Positions 25,748 through 36,947 of a DNA stretch of 64,000 nucleotides are shown here, in pieces (positions within the stretch are counted from its first letter, which is position 1; each line of letters begins with the position of its first letter). The position numbers and the translations under genes are program-made. The stretch covers positions 186,001 to 250,000 of the forward strand of contig CAYWLS010000001.1 in assembly GCA_964458605.1 (NCBI GenBank), given 5' to 3'. This DNA comes from JBBSNV01 sp964458605. GTDB taxonomy: Bacteria; Pseudomonadota; Alphaproteobacteria; Reyranellales; JAQSWP01. The notes beneath the pieces are model-generated. The model was not told the origin of the DNA. It ran no database searches and saw nothing but the letters and a program-made list of their open reading frames with translations.

Positions 25748-27121
25748 ATGATGTCTGCCGCCAACTCCACGCTTCTCGCTCGCACGCTGCGCCACGCAAT
25801 CGTTCTGTTCTGCGTCCTGGTCCTGCCGCTGATCGCGGCCGGCGCCGCGCGCGCCCAGAACCCGCCGATCATCGACATAAACCGGCCCAACAGCAAACCG
25901 GCGCCGATCGCCATCACCGATTTCGTCGGCGAACAGGCCGAGGCCAACCGCGTCGGCATCGACATCGCCGGCGTGATCTCCAACGACCTCGAGCGCTCCG
26001 GCCTGTTCCAGCCGATCGACAAGGGCGCCTTCGTCGAGAAGATCACCAATCCCAACGCACCGCCGCGCTTCGGCGACTGGCGCGCGATCGGCGCCCAGTT
26101 CCTGGTGTCGGGCGCGGCCCAGCTGCAGCCCGACGGCCGGCTGCGGGTCGAATTCCGGCTGTGGGATCCGACGGTCGGCCAGCAGCTCACCGGCCTGGCC
26201 TATTTCACCCAGCCGCAGAACTGGCGCCGCATCGCCCACATCATCGCCGACGCCATCTACAAGCGCGTCACCGGCGAGGACGGCTATTTCGACACCCGCA
26301 TCGTCTATGTCGCCGAGACCGGCCCGCTCAACCACCGCGTCAAGCGTCTGGCGATCATGGATCAGGACGGCTACAACCACCGCTACCTGACCGACGGCCG
26401 CAACCTGGTGCTGACGCCGCGCTTCTCGCCGACCCTGCAGGAAATCACCTACATGGCCTACGAGCGCGACCAGCCGCGCGTCTACGTCTACAACGTCGAC
26501 ACCGGCCGCCAGGAGGTGCTGGGCGATTTCCCCGGCATGACCTTTGCGCCGCGCTTCTCGCCGGACGGCAACAAGGTGGTGATGAGCCTGGCGACCGACG
26601 GCAATTCGGAAATCTACACCATGGATATCCGGACCCGCGCCGTGCAGCGCCTGACCAACCACCCGGCGATCGACACCTCGCCGTGCTTCTCGCCGGACGG
26701 CCAGCGCATCGTGTTCAACTCCGATCGCGGCGGCAGCCAGCAGCTCTACGTGATGGGCGCCGACGGCAGCGATCCGCGCCGCATCAGCTTCGGCCAGGGC
26801 ACCTATGCCACCCCGGTGTGGTCGCCGCGCGGCGACCTGATCGCCTTCACCAAGATCTTCCAGAACAAGTTCTATATCGGCGTGATGCGGCCCGACGGCT
26901 CGGGCGAGCGCCTGCTGAGCGAGAGCTTCCTCGACGAAGGTCCGACCTGGTCGCCCAACGGCCGCGTGCTGATGTTCTTCCGCCAGCAGCCGCAGTTGCC
27001 GGGCGGTCGCGGCGGCAGCGTGCGGCTGTACAGCATCGACCTGACCGGTTCCAACGAGCGGCAGATCGTGACGCCGACCGATGCCTCCGACCCGGCCTGG
27101 TCGCCGCTCATTCCGCAATGA
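25748..27121 (+). CDS. tolB: Tol-Pal translocation protein TolB
   Basis: The 457-aa periplasmic protein has a signal peptide (cleavage near GAARAQ, about residue 36) and an N-terminal alpha/beta domain (IAITDFVG, GVISNDLERSGLF). A six-bladed WD40-like propeller follows, with recurring PRFSPDG / CFSPDG / VWSPRG / TWSPNG blades. It binds Pal and TolA. Tandem ATGs lie at 25748 and 25751; TGAGGTG, which includes the tolA stop, supplies the ribosome-binding site. Confidence 0.95.
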   Translation: MMSAANSTLLARTLRHAIVLFCVLVLPLIAAGAARAQNPPIIDINRPNSKPAPIAITDFVGEQAEANRVGIDIAGVISNDLERSGLFQPIDKGAFVEKITNPNAPPRFGDWRAIGAQFLVSGAAQLQPDGRLRVEFRLWDPTVGQQLTGLAYFTQPQNWRRIAHIIADAIYKRVTGEDGYFDTRIVYVAETGPLNHRVKRLAIMDQDGYNHRYLTDGRNLVLTPRFSPTLQEITYMAYERDQPRVYVYNVDTGRQEVLGDFPGMTFAPRFSPDGNKVVMSLATDGNSEIYTMDIRTRAVQRLTNHPAIDTSPCFSPDGQRIVFNSDRGGSQQLYVMGADGSDPRRISFGQGTYATPVWSPRGDLIAFTKIFQNKFYIGVMRPDGSGERLLSESFLDEGPTWSPNGRVLMFFRQQPQLPGGRGGSVRLYSIDLTGSNERQIVTPTDASDPAWSPLIPQ

Positions 27122-27138
27122 GTCGGGCCGGTGTCAGC

Positions 27139-27166
27139 TTGATCGGGCAAGACTAAGTGCTATAGT
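27139..27166 (+). promoter_or_regulatory. Putative sigma70 promoter for pal
   Basis: TTGATC and TATAGT are separated by 16 bases in the 170-base tolB-pal gap, giving a 5' leader of about 120 bases before the pal start. It would allow the abundant lipoprotein Pal to be made at a higher level than the upstream Tol proteins. Confidence 0.5.
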
Positions 27167-27291
27167 CCGCGCGGTTTTTCGCCGCCGCCGCGTAGGCTGA
27201 AGTAAGTTGCTGTTGTCAAACAGGAATTTGGCTCTGGAGCGTTCGATACAGGTGGCTGGTCAACAGTCCCAATCTTTGAGGAGAGAAGAAG

Positions 27292-27771
27292 ATGCCAATG
27301 AAAATCATCGCCATGCTGGCGGCTCTGTTGCTGGTGGCGGCGTGCGAAAGCAGCAAGACCGACACTGCCAGCACCGGCCCGGGCGGCACCACCACGGTGA
27401 CGCCGGCGACGCCGGGCTCGCAGGCGGACTTCACCCAGAACGTGGGCGATCACACCTACTTCGAATACGACAGCTATGCGCTCAACCCGCAGGCCCGCGC
27501 CGGCCTGCAGAAGCAGGCAGCGTGGCTCAAGCAGTATGCGCAATATCGCATCACCATCGAAGGCCATTGCGACGAGCGCGGCACGCGCGAGTACAACCTG
27601 GCGCTGGGCGAGCGTCGCGCCTCGGCGGTCAAGGCCTTCCTGGTGTCCCAGGGCATCCCGGCCAACCGCATCCGTACCATCTCCTACGGTAAGGAGCGGC
27701 CCGAAGTGCTGGGCTCCGACGAGGCGGCCTATGCCAAGAATCGTCGCGGCGTGACGGTACTGTCCAACTAG
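27292..27771 (+). CDS. pal: Peptidoglycan-associated lipoprotein Pal
   Basis: The 159-aa outer-membrane lipoprotein has a signal peptide ending in the lipobox LVAAC (Cys about residue 18) and a short linker. The OmpA domain carries the peptidoglycan-binding motif EGHCDERGTREYNLALGERRA. It is the outer-membrane end of the Tol-Pal system. ATG 27292 is preceded by GAGGAG; a second in-frame ATG is two codons later. Confidence 0.96.
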   Translation: MPMKIIAMLAALLLVAACESSKTDTASTGPGGTTTVTPATPGSQADFTQNVGDHTYFEYDSYALNPQARAGLQKQAAWLKQYAQYRITIEGHCDERGTREYNLALGERRASAVKAFLVSQGIPANRIRTISYGKERPEVLGSDEAAYAKNRRGVTVLSN

Positions 27772-27778
27772 ATCGGAT

Positions 27779-27810
27779 GTGGAAAACGCGCCAGTCGGTT
27801 CGTTTTCCAC
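27779..27810 (+). terminator. Hairpin just after pal
   Basis: Perfect 10-base inverted repeat GTGGAAAACG / CGTTTTCCAC with a 12-base loop, starting 8 bases after the pal stop. There is no clean T-run after it, so it may stabilise the pal mRNA 3' end rather than terminate. Confidence 0.4.
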
Positions 27811-27821
27811 GGTTTTCCTAT

Positions 27822-27874
27822 GGCGCCGGGCCGGTGGGATCTGTTGGTCCTGTCGCGCCCGGCGCCTTATTTTT
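27822..27874 (+). terminator. Rho-independent terminator between pal and cpoB
   Basis: A perfect 10-base GC stem GGCGCCGGGC / GCCCGGCGCC encloses a 25-base loop and is followed by TTATTTTT. It probably ends the pal transcript and leaves cpoB to partial read-through or its own promoter (a TAGAAT -10-like hexamer lies at 27889). Confidence 0.7.
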
Positions 27875-27996
27875 GGCCGCTTTTGCGCTAGAATGCTTGT
27901 CCTATCATGGACTTGTCATGGATTTAGGCGGCGCCTACCGCCGGCAAACGATCACGGACAGGCCGGCCGCTCCCGGTTCGGCTTAGAGGGTGGAAC

Positions 27997-28995
27997 ATGA
28001 AGTTGGCATGGCATTCCCCGCAGCGCGGCCGGCGCGTACTGCGCGGCGCGACGCTGGCGCTGCTGTCGTCGCTGCCGCTGCTGCTCGCTGCGCCGGCGGC
28101 GATGGCCCAGACGGTCGAGGACCGGCTGGTGCAGCTCGAGCGCGACGTGCAGAACCTGGAGCGCAAGGTCTATCGCTCCGACCAGTCCTATCCCAGCGGC
28201 TATCAGGTGCCGACGCAGCTCGCCCAGAACAACGGCGGCTATGCCGTGGAAGATCGCATGAACGGGCTGGAGCAGCAGATGAGCTCGCTGACCGGCCAGA
28301 TCGAGGATCTGCAGAACCGCGTGCAGCAGCTCACCGTTCGCCTCGACAAGATGACCACCGATCTGGAATTCCGCGTGTCCCAGCTCGAGAACGGCCGCAG
28401 CGGCGGCACGCCGCCTTCCGTCGCCGCCGCGCCGCCGCCCTCGACCGGCGTGCCGCCCTATTCGCCGCCCGGCAACACCGGCTTCAACAACAACCCGCCG
28501 CCGTCCTCCGGCGGCGTGCTGCGTCCGCCGCCCAGCGGCCAGGAAGGCTACCGGCCGTCGGTGCCCGCACCGTCCGGTCCGCAGGTCGCCAGCGCGCCCG
28601 CCGCCGGCGGCTCGCCCGAGCAGCAATACGAGGCGGCCTTCCAGCTGCTGCGCGCCAACGACTATGCGAAGGCGGAAGCGGCGATGCGCGGTTTCGTGCA
28701 GCGCAACCCCAAGCACCCGCTGGCCAGCAACGCGCAGTTCTGGCTGGGCGAGACCTACTGGGTGCGCAACGATTTCCAGAACGCCGCGGCGGCCTATGCC
28801 GAGGGCTACAAGAACTATCCCAAGGGCAATAAGGCGCCCGACACCTTGCTCAAGCTCGGCATGTCGCTGGCCGCGCTGAAGAAGGATCCCGACGCCTGCG
28901 CCGTCTACGACCGGTTGGGCAAGGAATTCCCGCAGGCTTCCGACATCGTGCGCCGGCGCCTGGTTGAGGAGCGCAAGAAGAGCCACTGCGGCTAG
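27997..28995 (+). CDS. cpoB: Cell division coordinator CpoB (YbgF)
   Basis: The 332-aa periplasmic protein has a signal peptide (cleavage near AAMAQ, about residue 38) and an N-terminal coiled coil that trimerises (VEDRLVQLERDVQNLERKV, MNGLEQQMSSLTGQIEDLQNRV). After a Pro/Ser-rich linker, the C-terminal TPR domain (about 205-332) contains YEAAFQLLRANDYAKAEAAM and FWLGETYWVRND. It links Tol-Pal to peptidoglycan synthesis at the septum. Start: ATG 27997. Confidence 0.93.
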   Translation: MKLAWHSPQRGRRVLRGATLALLSSLPLLLAAPAAMAQTVEDRLVQLERDVQNLERKVYRSDQSYPSGYQVPTQLAQNNGGYAVEDRMNGLEQQMSSLTGQIEDLQNRVQQLTVRLDKMTTDLEFRVSQLENGRSGGTPPSVAAAPPPSTGVPPYSPPGNTGFNNNPPPSSGGVLRPPPSGQEGYRPSVPAPSGPQVASAPAAGGSPEQQYEAAFQLLRANDYAKAEAAMRGFVQRNPKHPLASNAQFWLGETYWVRNDFQNAAAAYAEGYKNYPKGNKAPDTLLKLGMSLAALKKDPDACAVYDRLGKEFPQASDIVRRRLVEERKKSHCG

Positions 28996-28999
28996 GCCG

Positions 29000-30415
29000 A
29001 TGGCGGCGTCCATTCCGGCGTCGCCTTTGCCGCGTGCCGCAGCGCCGGCGCTGCCGCTGGAACCGGCGGAGTTCGTCGCCAGGCTGGATGCGCTGGGTCC
29101 TTTCGAGACCTCGCCCCATCTGGCGGTCGCCGTGTCGGGCGGCCGGGACAGTCTGGCGCTGGCAGTGCTGGCCGATGCATGGGCCAGACAACGCGGCGGG
29201 CGCATCACCGCGCTGATCGTCGATCACGGCCTGCGAGCGGAATCGGGTGCGGAGGCTGCCCAGGTCGCACAACTGCTCGACCGTCGCGCCATCGCCGCCC
29301 ACGTGCTGTCCTGGCGCGGGGCAAAGCCCCGGACCGGCTTGGCCGAAGCAGCACGCGCCGCGCGCTACCGCTTGCTGCGCGACTGGTGCAGTGAAGCAGG
29401 TGTGCTGCATCTGCTGCTGGCGCATCAGCAGGACGATCAGGCCGAGACCGTGCTGATGCGGTTGGGCGACGGCAGCGGCATCGACGGTCTGGCGGGCATG
29501 GCTTCGCTGCGCGAGCTGAGCGATCTGCGCCTGCTGCGGCCGCTGCTCGACGTGCCGCGCAGCCGGCTGACCGCAACGCTCGAGGCGCTGGGCGTGGCCT
29601 GGGTCGACGATCCCAGCAACGGCAATTTGCTCTACCTGCGGCCGCGCCTGCGGGCGATGGCCAACCGCGCGCTCAACCAGGCGGCATGGGCGGCGGCGGA
29701 AAGCCATGCCGCCACGCGCCGCCAACTCGATCGCCGGCTGGCCGCGATCGCGGCCGAACGCGTCACGATGTACCCGGCCGGCTGGGCCCGGATCGAGGGG
29801 CTGGACCGCCTGCCCGAGCAGATCGCACTGCGCCTGCTGTCGGCCATCGTCGCCAGCCTGGGCGGACGCGACTATCGGCCACGCCGGGCGGCGCTGGCGC
29901 GGGCGCTGCAGGCGGCCGGCGCGGGACGCGGCGCCACCGCCGGCGGCTGCCGCCTGCTGCCGCGGCGCGGCGGGCATGTCGTGGCCCGGGAATGGGGCGG
30001 GATCGTCGAAACGATCGATCTGGCGCCGGGCGCGGCCGGGTCCGTCCGGCCGATCCGCTGGGACCGCCGGTTCGATCTGATCCTGCCGGCGGGCACGCAT
30101 GGCACCCTTGCGGCGTTGGGCGAGACAGGCCGGCTGGCGGTGCTGCGGCGTCCCGAATTTACCGGGAAGCTGCGGGAAAGCCTGGCGGCGATGCCGCCGC
30201 CGGCGGCACGGGCGCTGCCGGGGCTGTGGCGGGCCGGGCAGGTGGGCTGCAGCGCCGGTTTGGTCGCGGTCGGCCATGGTGGACGGCTTGGCGGAGGCCC
30301 TGCTACGGTAGACGCCGAGTTTCGGGGTGGCGGCTTCGTCGCCGGGTTCCGTCCCGATCGCCCGCTGGCTGCGGCGCCGCACGCGCTTGTTTTGGCCGGC
30401 CAACGCCTTATTTAA
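29000..30415 (+). CDS. tilS: tRNA(Ile)-lysidine synthetase
   Basis: The 471-aa enzyme converts C34 of tRNA-Ile(CAU) to lysidine. The N-terminal PP-loop domain shows VAVSGGRDSLALAVLA, VDHGLRAESGAEA, LLAHQQDDQAETVLMRL and RPLLDVPRSRL. The C-terminal region is degenerate, as is common. ATG 29000 lies 4 bases after the cpoB stop; an in-frame extension into cpoB is not conserved-looking. The ftsH start follows 38 bases after its stop. Confidence 0.92.
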   Translation: MAASIPASPLPRAAAPALPLEPAEFVARLDALGPFETSPHLAVAVSGGRDSLALAVLADAWARQRGGRITALIVDHGLRAESGAEAAQVAQLLDRRAIAAHVLSWRGAKPRTGLAEAARAARYRLLRDWCSEAGVLHLLLAHQQDDQAETVLMRLGDGSGIDGLAGMASLRELSDLRLLRPLLDVPRSRLTATLEALGVAWVDDPSNGNLLYLRPRLRAMANRALNQAAWAAAESHAATRRQLDRRLAAIAAERVTMYPAGWARIEGLDRLPEQIALRLLSAIVASLGGRDYRPRRAALARALQAAGAGRGATAGGCRLLPRRGGHVVAREWGGIVETIDLAPGAAGSVRPIRWDRRFDLILPAGTHGTLAALGETGRLAVLRRPEFTGKLRESLAAMPPPAARALPGLWRAGQVGCSAGLVAVGHGGRLGGGPATVDAEFRGGGFVAGFRPDRPLAAAPHALVLAGQRLI

Positions 30416-30453
30416 CCTATTGTCTTCAAACGGCGACGAGTGGCGAGGCGAAA

Positions 30454-32379
<1,926 letters not shown>

Positions 32380-32384
32380 TCGAC

Positions 32385-32410
32385 AAAGCCCCGTCTCGGC
32401 GGGGCTTTTT
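32385..32410 (+). terminator. Rho-independent terminator after ftsH
   Basis: AAAGCCCC / GGGGCTTT stem with an 8-base loop followed by a T-run, starting 6 bases after the ftsH stop codon. It separates ftsH from folP. Confidence 0.88.
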
Positions 32411-32588
32411 CTTTCCAAGCCGGATCGTGATCGCCAGCCCGGCCAGGCGCTCGCTCATGTAAGCGCGCGAATAGGGGCCGGTCTTTCAGGTGTCCGGCCG
32501 ACGGTCCCGATCGATACGGGACCCCGGCTCTTGCTGTCGCTTGTCCGGGGTGTCGCTCGCCTGGGGTGACGATCTATAGTCGCGCCAA

Positions 32589-33458
32589 ATGGCCAGTCCG
32601 ACCGTCCCCCAATCCCAGCTCACTTTCGCCGGCCTGCCGCTCGATCGCGTGCGGCTGATGGGCATCCTCAACGTCACGCCGGATTCGTTCTCCGACGGCG
32701 GCCGCCTGCGCAGTGCCGAAGTGGCGATCGCCAAGGGAATGCAACTGGTCGAGCAGGGCGCCGATATCCTGGATGTCGGCGGCGAATCGACCCGGCCCGG
32801 CGCGGCACCGGTGCCGCGGGACGAAGAGTTGCGGCGGGCCATTCCGGTGGTGGCCGGCCTGGCGCGACAGGGCGCGATCGTGTCCATCGACACCCGGCAC
32901 GCCGAAGTGATGGCAGCCGCTCTCGATGCCGGGGCCCGCATCGTCAACGATGTGTCCGGCCTGACCCACGATGCCGCGGCGCTGCCGCTGCTGGTGCGCC
33001 GCGACTGCGCCATCGTGCTGATGCACATGCTGGGCACGCCGCAGGACATGAACAGCCGCGCCGTCTACGGCGACGTGACGGGCGAGGTCGCTTCATGGCT
33101 GTCGGCGCGGGTCGCCGCCTGTCAGGCGGCGGGCATCGATCGCGCGCGGCTGGCGCTCGATCCGGGGCTGGGTTTCGCCAAGAAGGCCGAGCACAGCCTG
33201 GCGCTGCTGCGGGAGGTCGAGCGGCTGCTGGCGCTGGGCCTGCCGCTGCTGGTCGGCGCCTCGCGCAAGAGCTTCATCGGCCGGCTGACGGCGCGCGACG
33301 GCGCAATGCCGGCGCCCGACGACAGGTTGGCCGGCTCGCTGGCGGTGGCGCTGCTGATGGCGCAGCACGGCGTGCGCCTGCTGCGTGTCCACGACGTGGC
33401 CCAGACGGCGCAGGCGCTGAAGATGCTGAGCCTGCTCGATCCGGTGCGCGGCGATTGA
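32589..33458 (+). CDS. folP: Dihydropteroate synthase
   Basis: The 289-aa TIM-barrel enzyme condenses p-aminobenzoate with dihydropterin pyrophosphate. The two family signatures are visible: LMGILNVTPDSFSDGG and DILDVGGESTRPGA. SIDTRHAEV, LDPGLGFAKKAEHS and GASRKSFIG follow. Its position between ftsH and glmM is the usual proteobacterial one. Start: ATG 32589. Confidence 0.96.
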   Translation: MASPTVPQSQLTFAGLPLDRVRLMGILNVTPDSFSDGGRLRSAEVAIAKGMQLVEQGADILDVGGESTRPGAAPVPRDEELRRAIPVVAGLARQGAIVSIDTRHAEVMAAALDAGARIVNDVSGLTHDAAALPLLVRRDCAIVLMHMLGTPQDMNSRAVYGDVTGEVASWLSARVAACQAAGIDRARLALDPGLGFAKKAEHSLALLREVERLLALGLPLLVGASRKSFIGRLTARDGAMPAPDDRLAGSLAVALLMAQHGVRLLRVHDVAQTAQALKMLSLLDPVRGD

Positions 33459-33500
33459 CCGAGCGGCGCGGCCAGGCGGCGGCGCTTGCCGATCCCGGCG

Positions 33501-33704
33501 CTAGCGGAACATGCCCTGCAGGGCGCTGACCAGATTGCGCCAGTAGTTGGCATACATGTCCTGATTGGGACCGTAGTCGTTCCACTGCCGGCAGGTCTGG
33601 TCGGTGCAGCCGCCGTTGAAGGCATCGGCCGCGCTGGCGCCGATCGACAGCGATGCGGCGACGGCGATGGCGAGGATCGGTCGGGTGAGGCCAAGGATGC
33701 GCAT
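33501..33704 (-). CDS. Small secreted protein with a Cys pair, 67 aa
   Basis: A short minus-strand gene lies between folP and glmM. It has a signal peptide (LTRPILAIAVAASLSIGASA, cleavage about residue 25) and a 42-residue mature part with two cysteines spaced CTDQTC and several aromatic residues (DMYANYWRNLV). GGGAG stands about 9 bases before ATG 33704. Composition and start site look like a real gene, but I know no family. It is the only minus-strand gene inside the 20-36 kb block. Confidence 0.6.
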   Translation of the reverse strand: MRILGLTRPILAIAVAASLSIGASAADAFNGGCTDQTCRQWNDYGPNQDMYANYWRNLVSALQGMFR

Positions 33705-33833
33705 GATCTGTCTCCCTGCAATGGTATAGGGCAGTACAGCGTGCATCGCGCGATCCGGACAACCCGCTATTATGGAATAGGAAGGTGCGCGACTATGCTC
33801 GCACCGCTCGATCGGGTTGGCTAAGATCGCCCC

Positions 33834-35171
33834 ATGATCCGCAAGCTTTTCGGCACCGACGGCGTGCGCGGCACCGCCAATCTCGAACCCATGACGGCCG
33901 AGACGGCGCTGCGCGTGGGCATGGCGGCGGGCCTGGCCTTTCGCCGCGGCGATCATCGGCATCTGGTGGTGATCGGCAAGGACACCCGCCTGTCGGGCTA
34001 CATGCTCGAACCGGCGCTGACCGCGGGCTTCATCGCCATCGGCATGGATGTCGTGCTGGTCGGGCCGGTGCCGACGCCGGCGGTTTCCATGCTGACCCGC
34101 TCGCTGCGCGCCGATCTGGGCGTGATGATCTCCGCCTCGCACAATCCCTACCAGGACAACGGCCTGAAATTCTTCGATCCCGACGGCAACAAGCTGTCCG
34201 ACGAGATCGAGCACGAGATCGAATCCCTGGTGACGGGCGAGATCGACGAGCGCCGCGCCGCGCCCGATGCGCTGGGCCGCGCCCGCCGGCTGGACGACGC
34301 GCTGGGCCGCTACGGCGAATTCGTCAAGGCGACCTTCCCGCGCGGGCTGCGCCTGGACGGGCTGAAGATCGTGGTCGATGCCGCCAACGGCGCCGGCTAC
34401 AAGGTGGCGCCGCAGGTGTTGTGGGAACTGGGCGCCGATGTGGTCAAGGTGGCGGTCGATCCCGACGGCTTCAACATCAACCGCGCCTGCGGCTCGACCC
34501 ATCCGGCGCTGCTGGCCGAGCAGGTGGTGGCGCATGGCGCCGATCTCGGCATCGCGCTGGACGGCGACGCCGATCGCGTTGTGATGGTCGACGAAACGGG
34601 GGCGCTGATCGACGGCGACCAGTTGATGGGCATGATCGCCGATTACTGGCATGGCGAAGGCCGGCTGGCGGGCGAGGGCGTGGTCGCCACCGTGATGTCC
34701 AATCTCGGGCTGGAGCGCTTCCTGGCCGGGCGCGGCCTGAAGCTGTTGCGCACCAAGGTGGGCGACCGCTACGTGCTGGAGCGCATGCGCGCGGAAGGCT
34801 TCAACCTGGGCGGCGAGCAATCGGGCCACATCATCTTCGCCGACTACGCCACCACCGGCGACGGGCTGATGGCTGCGCTGCAGGCGCTGGCGGTGCTGGT
34901 GCGCGCCGAGCGTCCGGCTTCCGAAGTGTGTCGGCCTTTCGAGCCGGTGCCGCAACTGCTGCGCTCGGTGCGCTACGACGGCGACCTGGCCAGCCCGGCA
35001 TTGCGCCGGGCGATCGTGGCGGCGGAGCAGGCGCTGGGAACGGGCGGAAGGCTGCTGGTGCGCCCCTCCGGTACCGAGCCCGTGGTGCGGGTCATGGCCG
35101 AGGGCGACGATGCGGCGCTGGTGAAAACCGTGGTCGACGAGCTGATCGGCCTGCTCAGTCCGGCGCATTGA
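33834..35171 (+). CDS. glmM: Phosphoglucosamine mutase
   Basis: The 445-aa enzyme converts glucosamine-6-P to glucosamine-1-P for UDP-GlcNAc synthesis. It has FGTDGVRGTAN at the N-terminus, the phosphoserine loop MISASHNPYQDNG, the Mg site LDGDADRVVMVD, the sugar loop GGEQSGHI and the phosphate loop RPSGTEPVVRVM. Start: ATG 33834. thiD begins 2 bases after the stop. Confidence 0.97.
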   Translation: MIRKLFGTDGVRGTANLEPMTAETALRVGMAAGLAFRRGDHRHLVVIGKDTRLSGYMLEPALTAGFIAIGMDVVLVGPVPTPAVSMLTRSLRADLGVMISASHNPYQDNGLKFFDPDGNKLSDEIEHEIESLVTGEIDERRAAPDALGRARRLDDALGRYGEFVKATFPRGLRLDGLKIVVDAANGAGYKVAPQVLWELGADVVKVAVDPDGFNINRACGSTHPALLAEQVVAHGADLGIALDGDADRVVMVDETGALIDGDQLMGMIADYWHGEGRLAGEGVVATVMSNLGLERFLAGRGLKLLRTKVGDRYVLERMRAEGFNLGGEQSGHIIFADYATTGDGLMAALQALAVLVRAERPASEVCRPFEPVPQLLRSVRYDGDLASPALRRAIVAAEQALGTGGRLLVRPSGTEPVVRVMAEGDDAALVKTVVDELIGLLSPAH

Positions 35172-35172
35172 C

Positions 35173-35967
35173 ATGAAGGGACGCGTTCTGGTCATTGCCG
35201 GCTCCGATTCCGGCGGCGGCGCCGGCATCCAGGCCGACATCAAGACGGTGACGGCGCTCAAGGGTTATGCCGCCACCGCGATCACCGCGCTGACGGCCCA
35301 GAACACGCAGGGCGTGTTCGGCGTGATGGGCGTGTCGCCGTCCTTCATCCGCCAGCAGATCGAGCTGGTGCTGGCCGATATCGGCGCCGACGCGATCAAG
35401 ACCGGCATGCTGCACAATGCCGAGGTGATCGAGACCGTGGTGGCGGCGCTGGGCGACTGGCCGCGCCGGGTGCCGCTGGTGGTCGATCCGGTGATGGTCG
35501 CCAAGGGCGGCGCGGCGCTGCTCGAACCGGAAGCCACGACGGCGATGAAGACGCTGCTGCTGCCGCTGGCGGCGCTGATCACGCCCAACCTGCCGGAGGC
35601 CGAGGCGCTCAGCGGCCATACCATCAGCGCCGCCGAAGACATGGTTCGCGTCGCCGAGATTCTCGGCGGGCTGGGCGCCCGGGCCGTGCTGCTGAAGGGC
35701 GGCCATCTGTCCGGGCCCGACGTGCAGGACCTGCTGTGGACGCCGCAAGGCCCGGAGTTCTTCGTCGGGTCGCGGATCGAGACGCTCAGCACCCATGGCA
35801 CGGGCTGCACCTTGGCTTCGGCCGTGGCCACCGGACTGGCGCAGGGAATGGAACTGCGTGCGGCGGTGATACGGGCGCGCGATTACGTGCGGGAGGCGAT
35901 CCGTACCGCGCCGGCCTTTGGCCATGGCCACGGGCCGCTCAATCACGCCCATACCGTGAGGGCCTGA
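35173..35967 (+). CDS. thiD: Hydroxymethylpyrimidine/phosphomethylpyrimidine kinase
   Basis: The 264-aa ribokinase-fold enzyme of thiamine synthesis has VIAGSDSGGGAGIQADIKT at the N-terminus, VDPVMVAKGGAALL, and the anion-hole/ATP motif STHGTGCTLASAVA near the C-terminus. It is coupled to glmM (1-base gap). No TPP riboswitch is visible, so expression probably follows glmM. Confidence 0.95.
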   Translation: MKGRVLVIAGSDSGGGAGIQADIKTVTALKGYAATAITALTAQNTQGVFGVMGVSPSFIRQQIELVLADIGADAIKTGMLHNAEVIETVVAALGDWPRRVPLVVDPVMVAKGGAALLEPEATTAMKTLLLPLAALITPNLPEAEALSGHTISAAEDMVRVAEILGGLGARAVLLKGGHLSGPDVQDLLWTPQGPEFFVGSRIETLSTHGTGCTLASAVATGLAQGMELRAAVIRARDYVREAIRTAPAFGHGHGPLNHAHTVRA

Positions 35968-36017
35968 AACGACGCGCGGCGGCCTTCGTAGACGAGGGAG
36001 AGAGTGGAGTAGTCGTC

Positions 36018-36860
36018 ATGAGCGAGGGGTACGATCGCGATCACGTCCTGGCCTTTTACAGCCGCCATCCGATCTCCGCCGAGCACATCGTCGCCAGGCT
36101 GGAAAGCGAGCATGGCAGGCTGGCCGAGCTTGGACCGGAGACGCTGTTCGCCCACGACCAGGACCATTACGGCGGATTGGAAGCCAACGACGCGGTAGCG
36201 GTGCGGGCGCGGCTGCAGCCGGGCATGCATGTCGCCGATTTCTGCGCCGGGCTGGGCGGACCGGCGCGCTACATGGCGGCCAAATACGGCGTGACGGTGA
36301 TTGGCGTCGAACTCAATCCCGACCGCGTTGCCGGCGCGGTCCGACTCAACCGGCTGGTCGGCATGGCCGACAAGGTCAACATGCTGCTGGGCGACGTCAC
36401 CAAGGTCGACCTGCCCGATGCCAACGTCGATGCGGTGATCAGCCAGGAGGCGTTGCTGCATGTGCCGGACAAGGCCAAGGCCTTGCGCGAGGCCTATCGC
36501 ATCCTGCGGCCCAGCGGCCGGATGGTGTTCTCCGACTGGGTGGTGCATCGGCCGCTCGACCCCGCCGATGTCGAGATGATGTGGGAAGGCATCGCCGCGC
36601 AGGATTTGCAGAGCATCCCGGGCTATGCGCAGCGCCTGACCGAGGCGCGCTTCACGGTCGAGCCGCCGGAGGACCTTTCCAGGGAATGGGCGGTGATCCT
36701 GGCCGACCGGTTCGAGATGTACCAGGCGCTGCGCGAGGAGACGCTGAAGGCAGGCGCTCCCTCCGGCGACGACAATTTCTACGAGGCCTATGGCCGGCTG
36801 GTCGAACTGGTGCAGAACGGCGATCTGGGCGGCGCCCGCTTCACGGCGCAGAAGCGCTGA
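36018..36860 (+). CDS. SAM-dependent methyltransferase
   Basis: The 280-aa class I methyltransferase has the SAM motif VADFCAGLGGPARYMA, IGVELNPDRV, MLLGDVTKVDLPD and VISQEALLHVPDKAKALREAYRILRPSGRM. The overall pattern resembles small-molecule or glycine/sarcosine-type methyltransferases, but the substrate is unknown. It lies about 90 bases upstream of the cobalamin riboswitch. ATG 36018 is preceded by GTGGAGTAGTC. Confidence 0.8.
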   Translation: MSEGYDRDHVLAFYSRHPISAEHIVARLESEHGRLAELGPETLFAHDQDHYGGLEANDAVAVRARLQPGMHVADFCAGLGGPARYMAAKYGVTVIGVELNPDRVAGAVRLNRLVGMADKVNMLLGDVTKVDLPDANVDAVISQEALLHVPDKAKALREAYRILRPSGRMVFSDWVVHRPLDPADVEMMWEGIAAQDLQSIPGYAQRLTEARFTVEPPEDLSREWAVILADRFEMYQALREETLKAGAPSGDDNFYEAYGRLVELVQNGDLGGARFTAQKR

Positions 36861-36947
36861 GACCAGCGGCCCTGCGCTGCCCGGCGCCCCTCGCCAGGGT
36901 CGCGGCAATTGACAGCGCCGCCGGCCGCATTCCATATTCCGCGCATC

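Noticed and set aside
35968..36017. TPP riboswitch associated with thiD or thiE
   Set aside because: No THI-box-like CTGAGA/ACCTGA pattern was seen before thiD or before fba-thiE.
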